Of a DNA stretch of 64,000 nucleotides, positions 21,601 through 36,600 are shown piece after piece. Within the stretch, counting starts at the first letter, position 1, and every line of letters begins with the position of its first letter. Below the pieces are notes generated by a model. That model was not told the DNA's origin, did no database searches, and worked only from the letters and a program-made list of their open reading frames with translations. The translations under genes and the position numbers were made by a program. This DNA is from Blastomussa wellsi (Eukaryota; Cnidaria; Anthozoa; Scleractinia; Plerogyridae): contig OX393564.1 in NCBI GenBank assembly GCA_947652115.1, positions 2,900,621 through 2,964,620 on the forward strand, given 5' to 3'.

Positions 21601-24600
21601 AAACATGAAATGGCCACTAATTTCCAATTCTTTCACTCACATGTTGCTTCCAAGAACGGCCGTCCCTCCACCAAGGTACACTTTGGCTTGGTCTAAATCC
21701 AGATTTGTCCACTGCCCCGTCGCCAAACCCTCGAAACTGAACGCGTAGTCCACTAACAACATCCCGAATAATCCTTCCCGGATAACCGCAATGTGGTGCC
21801 ACTGCTTAAGCTGCAAGTTGAAATCTGTGGAGATGATGGTGACGCCTTGTCCAAGGTCGAACCTACAATACAAAAGAAGGAATTTAGATGAACCAAACTA
21901 GAACAAGCAAATAAAGGAAAATTAACAGCCATAGTGAAATTGGAAAGCCGAAGTTTTGAGTGTCAGCTAGACGTCCTGCAAGCGCCTCTTTCCCAACTGA
22001 GAAAGCGTGCTCCCAGGATTTTGCGTCAACTTTTTGTCAGAACAAACGAAGGAAGGATGGTCGAGTGCTGGGGCATAGAAATTAGATAAATCAATTGAGA
22101 AGCTTTCAATGATTCCTTGGTTAGCAAAGGTACCAGGGGCGGATCCAGGATTTTTCTTAGGAGGGGTGCACATCTAAAGAATGACGTAATTGATGGATGA
22201 CGTAAGCAGAATGCTAGTTATATTAGAAAGCCGCAGGTCTTCTCCGGGGTAGGGGGTGCGCAATCCCTGCCCCCTCCCTCTAGATCCGCCCCTTGGTACC
22301 GATTTGAAAATGAAATAAGACTTTCTGTATTTCATTCAAATCCACGCAGGATTGATGTGTGTTTGGTTTAGCGGCATCTTGGTAATTTGAATTCTTCTAC
22401 CTGTTTTTAAAAATGCATATAGCACTTCGTACAAACTGCAGGTTATTTAGTGGAGATGTAATAAATACAACGGGTGACTTTTATTTCGTTTTGGGTCCGA
22501 GATGCTGGTAATGTTCTGGAATTAGAAGATGGAAGTGAAGGGGTAACCAGTTTGACCGAGCCGAGAACTCTTAGGGACTGGGCTGGGGTAGCCTAGACAC
22601 CGCGGAAAAACGCACGGCGCACGCGCTTGACGTCACGATTTCTCGAGGTTTTCTTGAGGTCGTTATCGTCAGCAAGGGAGGCCATGATACATCGATAGCA
22701 TAATTTTAGTCCGACCGTGCGAACTTACGAGTTTATTTCGAAAATTGGAAGCAAATTATGAAGGTGGAAATTAAGAGGTAAATAAACATGATACAATCTA
22801 CCTCTAGTATAAATCTTAAATATTCATATGTTTCCTTAAAAATTGCCAAAATGTTCACATCCTCTCGTTTTTCCGCAGTGTCGGTACCTAAGGCCAATTG
22901 TTAAAACCAACACTACGATGGAACGCGGCCCCAATCGACGTCGCGCTTTCTTTTTCTTCTAATTCCATTTAAAGGCCGTTTGGCATTGCGAGAATTTTTT
23001 TCTTGTTTAAAAACAAGCTAATAACTTCAACTGAAGCAACAACAAATGGCAGCAAAGCGAAGTTTGAGAATTCCTTTAATTGCATGAAGCACATCGCCTG
23101 GTTTTCCACTGCAAGTGACCGATACCGGTCTCTTCCGTACCTGAATTCGAGCTTTCCTTCAATCATGGCTAAAGATATGAAATCAGAAGCCGTCGAAGAT
23201 CCTGAGTACATTATGAGGCCGGTTGGTTGTTCCGGACGAATGTCAAAAATGGCAGCAAATTCATCTTTTCTCACAACTATCAAATCGAGCTGCAACTCCA
23301 TGTAGGAGCCACTAATTAAGCCACCTTGGAAATAAGGCACGTTGGCTAAAAAATAAAAGGACACAAGATTAGATTCAATGGCGATCCTATTGAAAATCTA
23401 AAGGCGAAACCTTGCGACACGATGGACACTTTGATGGCAGTTGTGCAAGTATTGCCTTGCAAGCTACCAAAAAATTATTTTAAGGCAGGCATTTCACTCG
23501 AGTTATATCAAGAGCATTTTCAAACCAACTGGCTTATGAGAAGGGGGTATAACTCAGGTTTTCTGTACTATGAAGAGGCTGGGAGTATTTCTACTCCCCC
23601 TGGATGGGATGTTAGTCCATCACAGGGTTAATACCCTGCAATGTGTCTGTCCACATTTACACTCTTGGGTAGAGAGAGGCACTGTGAGAGTAAGTGCCTT
23701 GCCCGGGAACACAACTCGAGCAAAATGGAACTAAGACTTATGGATCCGAAGACCAGGTTCCAACTAGCAGCGAACATCCTTGGACAACAACAAAAAAAAC
23801 AGCAACAAAACTTTATTATCAATATTTAACTTCATTAATTACACTGTCCCGCGGGTAGCAAAAGCTAATCTAGGCGGGACAGAAAAACAACTAAGGGTTA
23901 GATTTTATAAGTATTATTACATAGATAAATTTAAATTAATATTGTTACATAAAGACAAAGTTACACAGACCATAAAGTTAGAATTTTGAGAGGAAAATCA
24001 AAAGAAACTTTAAATACATAAAACATTCTATCTAGCCAGTCCAACTTTTTGTATGATGGTAGGTGTTTCAATATAATCATTTTCTTTTACTAATGTATGT
24101 AGGAGAAGTCGGCGAATTTCTCTTTTGAATTCCATCTTGGGTAGATTACGTAAGCTACACGGTATCTCATTCCATAGTTTCACGCCAGGTCTGGAAAAAG
24201 AACGCTTGACTTATATTTTCTAAAGACACAGAATGCTTTTCAACGTTTCTTAATAACCCACCTCGTAGCTCACAGCGTTCACCAAGAAATCCTTTGGGGC
24301 AGTCACATTTGACTTTGTCCTCATTCACAAAGCAGGCTCCGCCATGTTCACACGGAGCCATCATACATGGGTCATAACTGCTATTCATAACAGCGTTGAA
24401 CTGCGCTATAGGGTGGCCAGTTAATTGCCCCGGATACACAAGGTCGTAGAATACACCGTTGATGGTTAGGTTAGCAATGGATCCGTAAAAGCCGGCTCGT
24501 GTACCAAGTAGGCTTGCATATCTGCAACAAAAACGTATTTTTTGTCGGGAAAAATAAATCACGAGTCACGCCACACATCTTGAAAATTCGCCCAACATTT

Positions 24601-27600
24601 ACAAATTAGATCATTTAAGGACACTGTCACGCCTGATTATAGAAATTTTTATATTCTAATTTCCATACTATCGTACCAAATACACGAATAAATTTGATAA
24701 AGAGATTACACAGAACAAGATACAACAGGTTTTTTGGGGAGGTAGTACAGGATTACAAGGATGGAAGTGGATTGCAATTAATCAAAATTGATTTCTAGAC
24801 AGGATGTCCAGAAATCAAAGCTGAAATTCTGGTGAAATTGTTTCCTCTTAGTTGATATTACGTTGCTTGCACCTCTTTTAGAATTTTTCTCCTTTTATTG
24901 CAAGACAATAAAGCACGATTACAGCAAGCTACAGGCCATACTTAAAAATATGATATATCAGGCATGACAGGGTCCCTTTAATTCATGAAATGCTGATCAT
25001 CCAAGATCTCAAGCCAACTTTCAGCATGAAAACTGACTCAATCCGCGCTAGGTAATTTACATGCTCACAAAAGAAACAAAATTTCCGCGCTGCGCTTTTA
25101 CTTTGTGTTTTCATTGTTTCAGTAGTTTGTGTGGTTGTGATTGACCGGCGTGCTTACATTTGGTTTTGGTTTTACGACCTTCAACTAAAATAAAGTCTGT
25201 AAAACACCTCTTCCAGCTCACCTTCCAGTCACGCCTTCAACCCCTCCACCAAGGTACATATCAGTATCTAAATTCAACTGCGAAAGACCTGCTGGAGATG
25301 CTCCAGTTACGCGCTCCCCGTTCAGCACAATGTAACCATTAATACCATCTCTGTGAACCTGTAGCTGGTTCCACTGATTTATCCTGACTTGCTGATTGCT
25401 TACAATCCTTGCTGGACCTTTACCAAGATTATAGCTGGAAAGACAAAATAGAGAGAGAAATTATAGGCACGTATCGCGTGCTGAGGGGCGTGAAGCGCAA
25501 ACCATTGTTATGGGCTAACCGGTTTCTCGCATCTAAAAAAAATGGATTAGTTCTTTCCGCAGGAATAGTTTCCGGGAAAAGGCATCAAGGTGGGCATTAC
25601 TTATTCGTTAACAGTATTGTTTTTTGTCTTCAAATATGGTGAGGTTACCACTTCTATTCTCTCCCGCACGCTAGGATTCACTGATTTCATCCATTCTGCA
25701 ACCTCGACGATCCAAAATGCATTTCCGTTCCAAAATGCGTTTCCTTTTCTCAAATGAACTATTTGAATATTGCTCGGCAATCTCCACTGAACAGAAAACA
25801 AAAAATGACAGGCTCAAGCGGCTCTGGGAGAATATTTGTAACGTGCTGACGTACCTGAATATAATTCGTCCGCGTTTCAAGAGGATAAAGATGAAATCAT
25901 TGTTGTTATTTCTGCCCGAAGCTTTGTTACTCAGCATGACTCCAGATCGGCTGATTGGTCGGAAGGCCATTTGAATATCCGCTGTAGTCTTCAGATTTGA
26001 CAAAGGTTTGTACTGCATGAACGAATCACCCTTGAAGCCAACAGATATGTCTAAAAAGAATCAATTAATAGTATGGTATATTGCAATCCCTGAGTTTTGA
26101 TTGGTTTACAAGCCACGGTATATTTAGTAAAAAGACCCCTTCAGGTGGCTGGTATTTTGGAGGATAATGCTCGAGGCTGAAAGATTGTCCGAAAAATGAA
26201 CAGTTGGTCGAGAAGCGAAGCTTTGTAAACATAGTAGGTCTACGCATCAGCGAGAACAACCGGGGAACTCAATTCTTTGGGCGTTTTTAAAACAACAATT
26301 ATTCTACTAGCGCTTGTTGGATACGAGATAGTTATAGCATACTCCGCGCTACATGCCTCGTCCGTTAGCTAACTAACATAGTGCGCTCGTCGATTAATTG
26401 TTAAATAACGACTGAGTATGTAATACGGATTTCCATATCTAGTTAAATCACGTTTTGACTTTTGTAACGAACCCAAGGTTTTGGATCCGAAGACAATGCG
26501 GCCTTATAAGTTGTTTTATGCCACGTGATAATGACTGAGCTTAAACGCACCCTGCGAAGGATGTCACTATAGTCAGGTCCATTGTAACTATCCTTTTATT
26601 TCTATATTTTTGCTGCTGCATAACAACACAATCAATCATTCAAACGAACGTCCGATGGCCATAAGCTGTTATTCATGCATATATCGAAAGCAGCCAGTAA
26701 GTAAACAAGACATTATTAGGCCACTATTCTCTATCGGGCCGCAGTAGTTTGTGTTCGGCAGATCCAAAGGACCCAGTTGAACAGACGATGGAAATGGTTT
26801 TACCAAGAAGTTCTAAAAACTGCTGCTCCAGTTAAGAGGTGATACATGCAGAAAAAACTCTTCTATACGACAACTGGAGTATTCAACAATGTACAATTTC
26901 AAATCATCGACGTATTATTGAACATCAAGTGCAATATGCAAAAGCAATCCCCATTTGCAGTTCAGTTCAGATAAAATGAAAGTGCATGACCTATTAATGA
27001 AATGCCTGAAAACAAGCCTTGTCTGAAGGTCACCACTGAGACAGGAAAATAGAAGAATCTACGCACAACATTCCCTAACACAAGGAAAGAGTTTTAAAAG
27101 AACTTACGGCGTCTAAACGACTTTTGTACAGAAAACTGAAGAATCCATTTCCCAGTAACTGGGCTTCTGTTAATTATTCTTCTAGACCTCCTAGCAGGAC
27201 GCGGACAGTTTCCATCTGTACAGACTGGAGAGAGTACCACACAGCATGTACATACATAGAGACAGAATTGAAGCAAACAACGAAAACAGAATAAACATCC
27301 CTTAGCAAGATTTTGTTCCAGTAAAGTAATGAATAGCTTCAAATGGTTTATGGAGAAACGAGGTTTAAATTCCGAACTTGGTGTGCTTCATTTTAGGTAC
27401 ACAAAGAAAAGAAAATCTGAATGGTATAGCCATCATAAGCTACCATATAGTTGCTAAAGTGAGCAAGAAAAGGTTGTGTAAGGCTTATATGGGAAAGAGC
27501 TAATTCCCGGGTGGACAAGGAGATTGTTGCTAGATAGATAACAGATTGTTCCCGGATGGGCATGAGAATGTTTCCGGATGGACAAGACAATGTTCCCGGA

Positions 27601-30600
27601 TGGACAAGACAATGTTCCCGGATGAAAAAGAGATAGTTTCATACAGGATGGACAAAATCAAATATTAGCCGAGATTGATAAACTTTACGGGACGCATAAG
27701 AACTCGCGCCCGGTTGTTGAAGATATACGCACCACACTGTCCTCGTTTAGCCACAGTGATACGAGTTTTGGTTCTGCAGGATTCTACTTCAAGTGTGCAC
27801 TCGTTTGGATATGTCTGTCTGTCACTGCCACAAACAGGATCAAACGACAAAGGACACTGTTTTGGACAGACACATTCAAGGGATCCATCCAGATGCGCTT
27901 TACACTGAGCATAGAAATCACACTTGAGCAGGACACAAGGAGCTGAGAAAGAACGAGAGGACGAAAAAGAAAGAAACAGAGACGAGATAAGCTGAGTGTA
28001 TTCGTTGCCTAAAGTACTCATGGCATGTTACTGTCCAGAAACAAGGAGGAAAGTTTAAGACACAAATTAGAACTTCTGACTTTAGTATAGTGACTAGCAA
28101 GTATTTAAAACCCTCAAGAAGTGAGAAACTGAATCTACTAAAGCTCCAAACGGACCATGAATGAATGACGAAAAAAGGCAGCATAGTTAGATGGAATGTG
28201 ACTGTTTATAAAATTGCTCAGTCGCTTAACCATCCTGAGCTTACAAATAGAACAGAAGTCAACATGCTAGCACAAACGTAAATGATGAATTTCAAAGATT
28301 ACAGCTTGATTTGCTATACACATCAAAAACGGGATAATATGAGTAAAAGATTCAGATTCCGACTAAAAGACAAGAAGAGCAACACAACTTACTACACGCT
28401 CCTTTCTGTAACACGACAAAGCTCTTTCGTTGTTTACAGGCATCGGCTCGCAGGAGACATTCGTTGATATAAGTTTTGCCGTTGCTGCCACAAACTGGTT
28501 CAAACTTTAGAGCACACTCTTCGTTGCATATGCACGCCGCCTGTCCGTTTGGCCGCTGCACGCACGCGGAATAGAAATGGCATTTGGTTTCAACACAGCC
28601 CAGGACTAAAGGAAGCAGAGATTGTTGGAAAAAGAAGAGTATTAAAAAATACAAAGGGGAAGGAAGAAGACATTAGCGTCGCAGACTGTCACAGAATGTA
28701 GCGAGTTTTCCAAAGAATCAGCATGCTCTCCAGTGCGAGAATGACAAATGACAAATGCAGGAAGGCGCCTCTCTCCGGAATAGACCATTATTGGACTGGA
28801 ACTAGCTTGAAATGGAGGCTAATGCAGGGAGATATCATTAAAAAGATCTTTTTTTTACCATAACTGCAGAAATTCGCGCGTGCTCATTGGCTAACGTTCG
28901 CGGTCTAAAACACAAAAGAGCGAAAGCCTGGGTTCCAGGTTGCACGCCCGTTGAAAACTTTCAAAAACAGATTCAATCGCTCAAACTGTTGACAGTCTTT
29001 GGTGCTGTTAGTTCTCAGAAATAAGCAACAAATTGCATCCAAAGGGACTCCTCGTGAGCCAACACCAAATTTGACAATGTGACGAAGAAATTTCGTGGTC
29101 GATTACAGGACGTACCACAACACGCTCATGTCTATTTGTATAATGTCATTTGTATTTGAAACGATTCCCCGCATTGGCCTCCATTGCAAGCTAGTTCCAT
29201 TCCAATACGGAGAATACGAGTATGGTCTATTCAAACAGGAGTAACTAAATCTATACATGTATTCACATTCAAAAACGTTTTGTTGTTATGAAAACGAATT
29301 TTGAAGTGCATTCTTTGTTTTCTGTGGAATAGAAATAGGTGTAGTTGACAGAACTTTCTTGGGATCCATTCGATAAAATGCACCACAAATGCACCACACG
29401 CAGTATAACACAAACATAACACAGGTGTCAGTCCATTCATGATCTCACCCTACCCACCCAACCCATGAGTACATATGCAAACAGACCAGACCACAGCACC
29501 GGGAACTCCGTGCCCTGCTCTTTACGATTAGTGTGTGGGTTCTTTAACGTCCCCTGCTGACCCGTAACACCGAAGATGCAGGAGACGGGACCTACGGTTT
29601 ATCGTCCTTATCCGAGAAGACTTGAACATCTAACCATTTGCAGATGTAATTACAAAGGCAGCACGTTCTCCTCAGTTACTTTAAGACCATGAGTGTTGGT
29701 GCGATCTGGGACTCGAACCCGAGACCTCCCGCACGGTCGGCGCAAATGAACAAGCGGAATAGAAAATAACTAAAGATTACAATGATAAAGCAGTTACAGA
29801 AGACCAAGTTTTCTTACAACATTTTCCTGCATGCGCGAACACAACAGATCCGTTAGTTAGACACGTGTCCAGACTCAGAGCGCAACGGTTCGCGTATGTT
29901 TTCTTGTTGTTGCCGCATACGGGCTTGTAAGACAGAGGGCAGCTGCGCGAGCACTGGCACGATTTGGACCCATCCTCGTGAAGCAAACATTTGGCGCCAA
30001 ACTGACAGATGGTGTGACTACACGCTGAGAAGAATCAAAATGTTAATACATTATGCCAATGAAACTGAAGAAAGAAGAAAATGTTAAAAGGCCTTAAAGC
30101 TTAGAATCGGAAACAATGGTTAAATGAGGCTTTTTCAGTTAAAAAAAGCTTTGAGTACACAAGAAACGTCAAGTGTAGAAACGAAACCTTCAAATGTCAG
30201 CTAAGATAGACAATAAACATGATGAAAACATCAATAAATGTGAAGCACGTATTGCCAGTGGATCGGTATGTGTAATTCAAAGCAATTTAATATTGTAATA
30301 GAAGAATAGAACGCACGTAGATTGACTTACAACATCGACCGTGCTGCGTCACCGAAATAGGGGTCTGGGTAAGACAAGCCTGACGTCTTAGGAAGCAGTG
30401 GTTTAGATACGACCTTTTGTCACTGCCACAAACAGGTTTGTATCTAAAGTTACACAACCTGCATCTACAGTGAGCTGTTGTGTTGGAAACACGCTCACAG
30501 TATCCGCCATATTTACATTTGCCTTCGTAACAGGGATCTTGAAAGAAGATAAAAACAATGTTATCAATTAATGCGTTAGTAAGTTAGTATTGCATCAGTA

Positions 30601-33600
30601 GTTGACATATATTCCGAAGTTAAATAATGCATCAAAAAGTAAAGTGGCCGGCTTTAAAAATTTCAACAAGGAAAGAAAAGAGATTCATCGACGACATAAC
30701 CTTACAACATCCTCACTTACTTTTACAAAACCCATTTTGGGTGATCGTGATAACGCTGTTTCTTTCACAAGCGTCTTTCTCCAGTTCACAAGTGCTACTG
30801 TATGTTTGTCCATTACTTCCACAAACGAATTTGACGGATGGTGGGCAAGACTTGGTGCACGCGCACTCGGCTGTACCGTTAGATGCGACAACGCACCTGG
30901 CGTGTGGAGGACAACTCTTGCGAGCGCAAGGAGTTGTGGGACTGTCTAGAGCGAGGAAAGATGAAATATTTTTCAAGAGAGTCAAGTATTGAAAGAACAA
31001 GACAGAACAAAGCCATAGCTATCCTAAAATTATTCTCTGCAAAGGTTACAGAAGTGTTCACCACAAAACCCTTCGTTTAAGCCTTTTTTCCACAAGCAGT
31101 AAAACTAGGAGAAGAGCTTTTCATACCAGCAAAAGAAAACAAGGGACAATTAAACTGTCAATCGCTTATCATCATCATACCGCAGGTTCCCTTGTAAGCA
31201 GCCCTGACTGTTGAGTTTGATTGACAAGCTGTCAGTTGCAGAGCGCATAAGTTGAAGTAGCTTTTACGATCTGTGCCACATGTCGGGTTATAAACCAGAG
31301 AGCATTTCCTTGGACACACACACACCGCAAAGGTCCTTGATAGCGGCACACATTGAGCGTACGGTGGACATTTCTTGGAATAGCAAGGATCTGTGACGTC
31401 AGACAGCAAGTATTTTAGGAAGTAGAGAGAGAAGAAGAAATAGTTATGAATGCATCATCGATTATCAGAAACATTGCTATCCAAGAATCATTTTGTAAGT
31501 CCTTAGTTTGCGAGGCAAGTTGAAGCAAAGAAAACAGGGCAAGACTTCAAGATAAATCATAAATAATGAATCGATGATACAAGAAACAAGAAAAAAAGGC
31601 TTTATTGACAAATTCGTTACAATCACAGTGATGCGCTGTGACTGATTTCCAGGCGAAATAATTTAACTCAAAACAACGGATAGCAAAAAAAATAATTATT
31701 ATTATTCACCTCTGATACAAATTATTCCACACTGAAAGATAATTCGTGTAACCAATAACAAGCTCGTGACTTACTGCATTCTCCAACGTGACGAACAGAC
31801 ACATTAGCTTTCCGTCTACATGAAGCAAATTTCAGGTGGCATTCATTGTTATAAGTCTTTCCATCATTGCCACACACAGGGCTATGCTTGTACGAACACC
31901 CTTGCGGACAGACACACACTCCAGTGGCGTTATCATTGGACACACACCTAGCATAACGCTGACAAGTTACCGTAGAACATGGAGCTGAGATGGGACATAA
32001 GAAGTGAAACAGGAAAAGGAAAGATGAACATGTTTCAAAAGAAGCACGTGATTCCAAGAAAGCAAACACGTGCTAGACACGCGCCCGTGCCCGCCCCCAA
32101 GGCGCGGATGATCCTTATCAGAGGTTTTATTCCTTATAAAAGGAAATCTACCGCAAAGAAACATGCACACGCTAAAGAACAGCGTCACAGTCAGAGGTGA
32201 GAGGGAAAGTGGGAACTTCTAAAAGAAAATAACGGGGTATTGACTGCGAGAGCATCTGTTTCTTTTTCGGCTATTGTTTCACCAAGCAACAGCCGGAAAT
32301 CGGATAGCTTTCGCATGCTGTAATGCTGTAGGTAGAGTTTCTAATACAGTGTCCCCATTTAGCCCACATGGGCTAAACACATTGACACGTAAATGAAGTT
32401 CTTAATTACTTTCTTGCTATAAGGGGTACAGCAAAGAAGAAAATGGGATTGCCTTGGAATTACTGGAAATGCTGGAGTAGTGAAACTTTCTGCTTTTGAA
32501 GAGAATCTGAGATTCATGTAGAAACACAACCACATGGAAAGGATAGTGGAAAAAACAGCACAAAGTTTTCGTTTTTAAAATATATGCGGCCCGGAATGGC
32601 ACATTGGTCCGTGCAAAAGAAAGATACAATGAAACTCACTGCAATGGCCTTGATGCAAGAGAGTTATGCTTCCATTCAGAGCGCAAGCTGTTATTTTGAA
32701 CACGCACTCGTTTGGGTATGTTTCGCCATCGCTGGCACATACGGGATTAAAGATGAGAGAACATCGCTGTACGCATGTGCACTGCGCTTCTCTGTTCTCG
32801 TCCACAGTGCATCCAGAGTAGTAAGGACATTGCTTCGTAGAGCATGGGTCTTCTGTGTGTGGAATAATGGAAAAGAGATAAACATTTGTACGAGCATGGC
32901 CAACGTACAGGAAAGAAAAGAGCTAGTAAAAAATCATACAAGAATACGTTAAATGGTGTAGATTTAGGTGATCTGTTTCGTTAAGAATAGAACACACAAA
33001 ATCGGACAGCCTTTTGCAACGAAGCGGCTGAAAGGTCTGGTATTATTTGATTGACTCAATGTGTGACTGAGTAACATTCGCAGTATATATTTTGCTGCAC
33101 ACGAATGACGTGTACAAGAAATAAATTATGTATGGTGGTGGTGTCTAGATATAACGTTACTATTTCGGTTTTCAGCTTATTTCCCTTCATGCCGCGGTGA
33201 CATCCCTCTGTCCAAGCGAAAAAAAACTGACTTGAAGTCTATATTTAGGCGTTGCTACTGCCTGTTACAGTTATAGAGCAACATTTCTTGCAGTAATTGT
33301 GTGGAAGACTTATAAAACACTTCATCATAACAAACAAAAGGATATAACAAGAGTGGTATTTCAATGGCAATGGGCCATGGTTGTTTCAGGAAATTGACCG
33401 ACCAGCGCATGGAAATCCAGGGAATGAGAGCTCACGTGTTTCCCGTCCAGCCGGCAATTACCTTTACTTTTCTTCTCTGGATGTTCTCGGGAGCTTCAAT
33501 GCCTTTGTCCAAAAAACATAATGGAAGACGAGAATCAGGGCTCGCGGGCGCGCGGGGCTTGCCGAGTTCAACAGGCCCCATTTCCATACAGTGAAGAAAT

Positions 33601-36600
33601 TCTTCCTCAGTTTCCATTAGAATGTTAAAATCTTAAAAAGACCTCAAACTTATTTAAACTTACCTCGAACTGGACCAGATTAAGGTGAAATCCATCAATG
33701 ACATGAAAAAGAAAGTGAAACAAGTTGGGGTTAGCACAAAAACAGACAAGAATACATTAACGAAACAGTGTACACAGTAAACAAACTAACAAATGAAGGA
33801 ATGAAGCGCAGTGGAAAACCATAGAGTCTTCCAGGCTACATTGAACCCTATAAACACGAGCGCGTAAATTAAGACATATGTCTGAATGGCAACTGAATTG
33901 ATGAGTTTTGAATTTCTTACAAAAACGAACAAGTGAGAATAACCTCGGCTTTAACTTAAAGGGGCTACGCCACGATATTTCGTCTCGTTTCCTGGACAAC
34001 CTAAATTACCCTCAAAATGTAGGAAACCTAAAAATAATAGTTTGCTATTGAAGAACAACACCAAAGGAGTGATACTAAACCAAAAAGGAACAAGGATGGC
34101 TGGGGATGGAATAGATTGAATCGGATTGGAAATGACGATTTTGAAAACTTTAGGATAAATTTTTCAAAGTAAACGAACGGTGACGTAGCTTTAATGACTG
34201 TGCTACAAAACCTCTATAATAAAATACACAGACGGACTAAAAATAAGCGCCACAAATTAACATACCACAGACGCCATCGTTCTTCTTGGTAATCACCTGC
34301 CCACCTTCGCACGAGGACACCTTCATGTAACACTCACTGAGGTATACATTGCCATCTGAGCCGCAGAGGGCAGCAACTTTCGTAGAACAATCGCTTTTCT
34401 TGGGGCACTGACAAGTGGGTTGACTGTCAATAGTGACACACTGCGCGTAGTTTTCACACGTGATATCCGCACATGTTGCTAAACAAAATAATTAACAATT
34501 AGATTATGAACATGAGATTCAGTAATCAGTGACGAGGCCGTAGGCCGACAATTCTTGGTTTCATGTGACGTCATAAAATTCTGAAATCAAAATTCGCTGG
34601 GCCTGTTAAATTTTCGTTGCCCTTAGGTGTAAGGTGAATTAAAATATACCTTTTCGCAAATTTTCAGCTCGGTAGTGCCCTTCGTTTTGAAAACAGAGCA
34701 TTTTGAATATTTGAGTTTTCCGCCGTATGTGACATCAAGCCGAGTGCTTTTGTTTAGAAAAAGCCTATCCTTCTGATTTTCAGCAGTTTGAACAGTTAAG
34801 ATATAATAAATGGTGCTTATGAGAAAGTACAATAGCTCATGAACCCAAAGCAGTCGCTATTATAGCACAATTGAATTCCAGATGGTTTCGCGTGCATCAC
34901 GGCGGCCATATTTGTGTCCCTCGGAAGGACACAAATATGGCGTCTCCATACTGAGCTTTGTAAATTTGCGTGGAACGTTTCGGCAAATAACTCGCGAACG
35001 GCACACCGCACATGCCTAAGACTTGGAGAAATTGTTTATTTATTTAGCATCTACACTCTCTGAAATTCTTAACTTCTGTAGTTAAAACCACCAATTGGAG
35101 AAAGTGCCACCATTTTAGGCGCAAACGGCGTAGGTGTCCAATTACGGGTTTGTTCAATTTGAATACCTTTACATGGACACCCACATGATCGCCCGCCGGC
35201 ATGCAACAAATAGGCGCGCGCAGAACCAATCAAAACCAAGAATTTTGTTATCGATACGATTTACTCTGTATTAAATGCAACACGTACCACATGGTCCCGG
35301 TTTCTCGACACGTAAAGGGGTCCTCGACTGGCAAGACTGTACTCTCATGTGACATTCTGTAGCATACGTTCTCGTGTCATTAGCGCACACTTGATCTGGG
35401 ACTTCAGGACAGGCCTCCACCTCAGGACACACACACTTAGCCAGTCCTGTCTCGGAAATCTCGCACCTAGCATAGAATCTATCACAGCTGGCCAATCGAC
35501 AAGCAACTGTGGGGATAATGTTGAACGATATGTGTCAATGTGTTAATTTCGCTGTTCCCTCTTCCTCACATTTATCTTGACAAGTTTAAATGATTGTCAT
35601 AAAAGAAATCCCTTACCCAGTATTAGAAGCAATGTCGCACTCTCTCGATGGGATGCAAGTCTATCACAGATCACCTCCCCCCCCCCCCCTTCCACCTACC
35701 ATTGTCAGATTTCGCTTCCTAACAATTTGCCTACATCCGTTTGTATAGAAACTCTGTAAGATTAAAGTGACTTATACCAGACCAAAAAAGCTAGTATAAC
35801 AGATATGTTAAACCAGGACAACACCGAAAACTGAACGACCCTTTAAAAAGATATCCTCTCTCCACTCCCGTATGATAAACAGGTGGGTGACATATATTGT
35901 TTAGTAATCTCGTACCACATGCTCCGTCATATTCTGCTATAATATCCTTCTTCAGGACACACGCTCTAGCCGCCAGCACACACGAGTTAGGGTAGTTTCG
36001 CCCGTCAGTGCCACACACGGGCTTGTCTTCAAGGGGGCAATCACTTTCCACAGGACAGATGCACTCCGGGTAACCTCGTTTGAAGCCACACCTCGCGCCA
36101 TACCGACATGAAGTACTAGAGCACGGCAGCACAACCAGACCTGTGATATAAATGAGTCATAAACATGTCAAATAGACTCAGTCGGGGAAACAAGTACAAG
36201 TCGATGACGCCATTTCCGCCTCCGAGGTGACTGAGCCCACTGTATTAATCCTTGAAGTTGCTAAGCAACATGACGTATTTACTCGCGCGTTTACGTTCGG
36301 TGTATCAGTCGAGACCTCCTCGAGAATTTCAACGAACTGGGACTTGTTCTACCGACCGGACTGGGTCAAGAAATCGTTTGAAACGTTACTTGGAGTATCA
36401 CTAGAGATCGGAAAGGAAACACAAAAGACAGACAGAGACAGACTGACTGACAGACAGACAAACAGGCAAACAGACAGACAGAGAGGCTGACAGGCAGACA
36501 GACAAACAGGCAGACAGGCAGACAGACAGAGGGGGTAAGTTTCTAATGAAACTGTGGTGCTGCGTCGGTGGGAAGTATAACAAGATAATTTGATTTTATT

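Noticed and set aside
32584..32952. Open frames on the + strand opposite the FS exons (100-120 residues)
   Set aside because: They mirror conserved Kazal codons on the minus strand, where splice sites and cysteine spacing fit; no family on the + strand.
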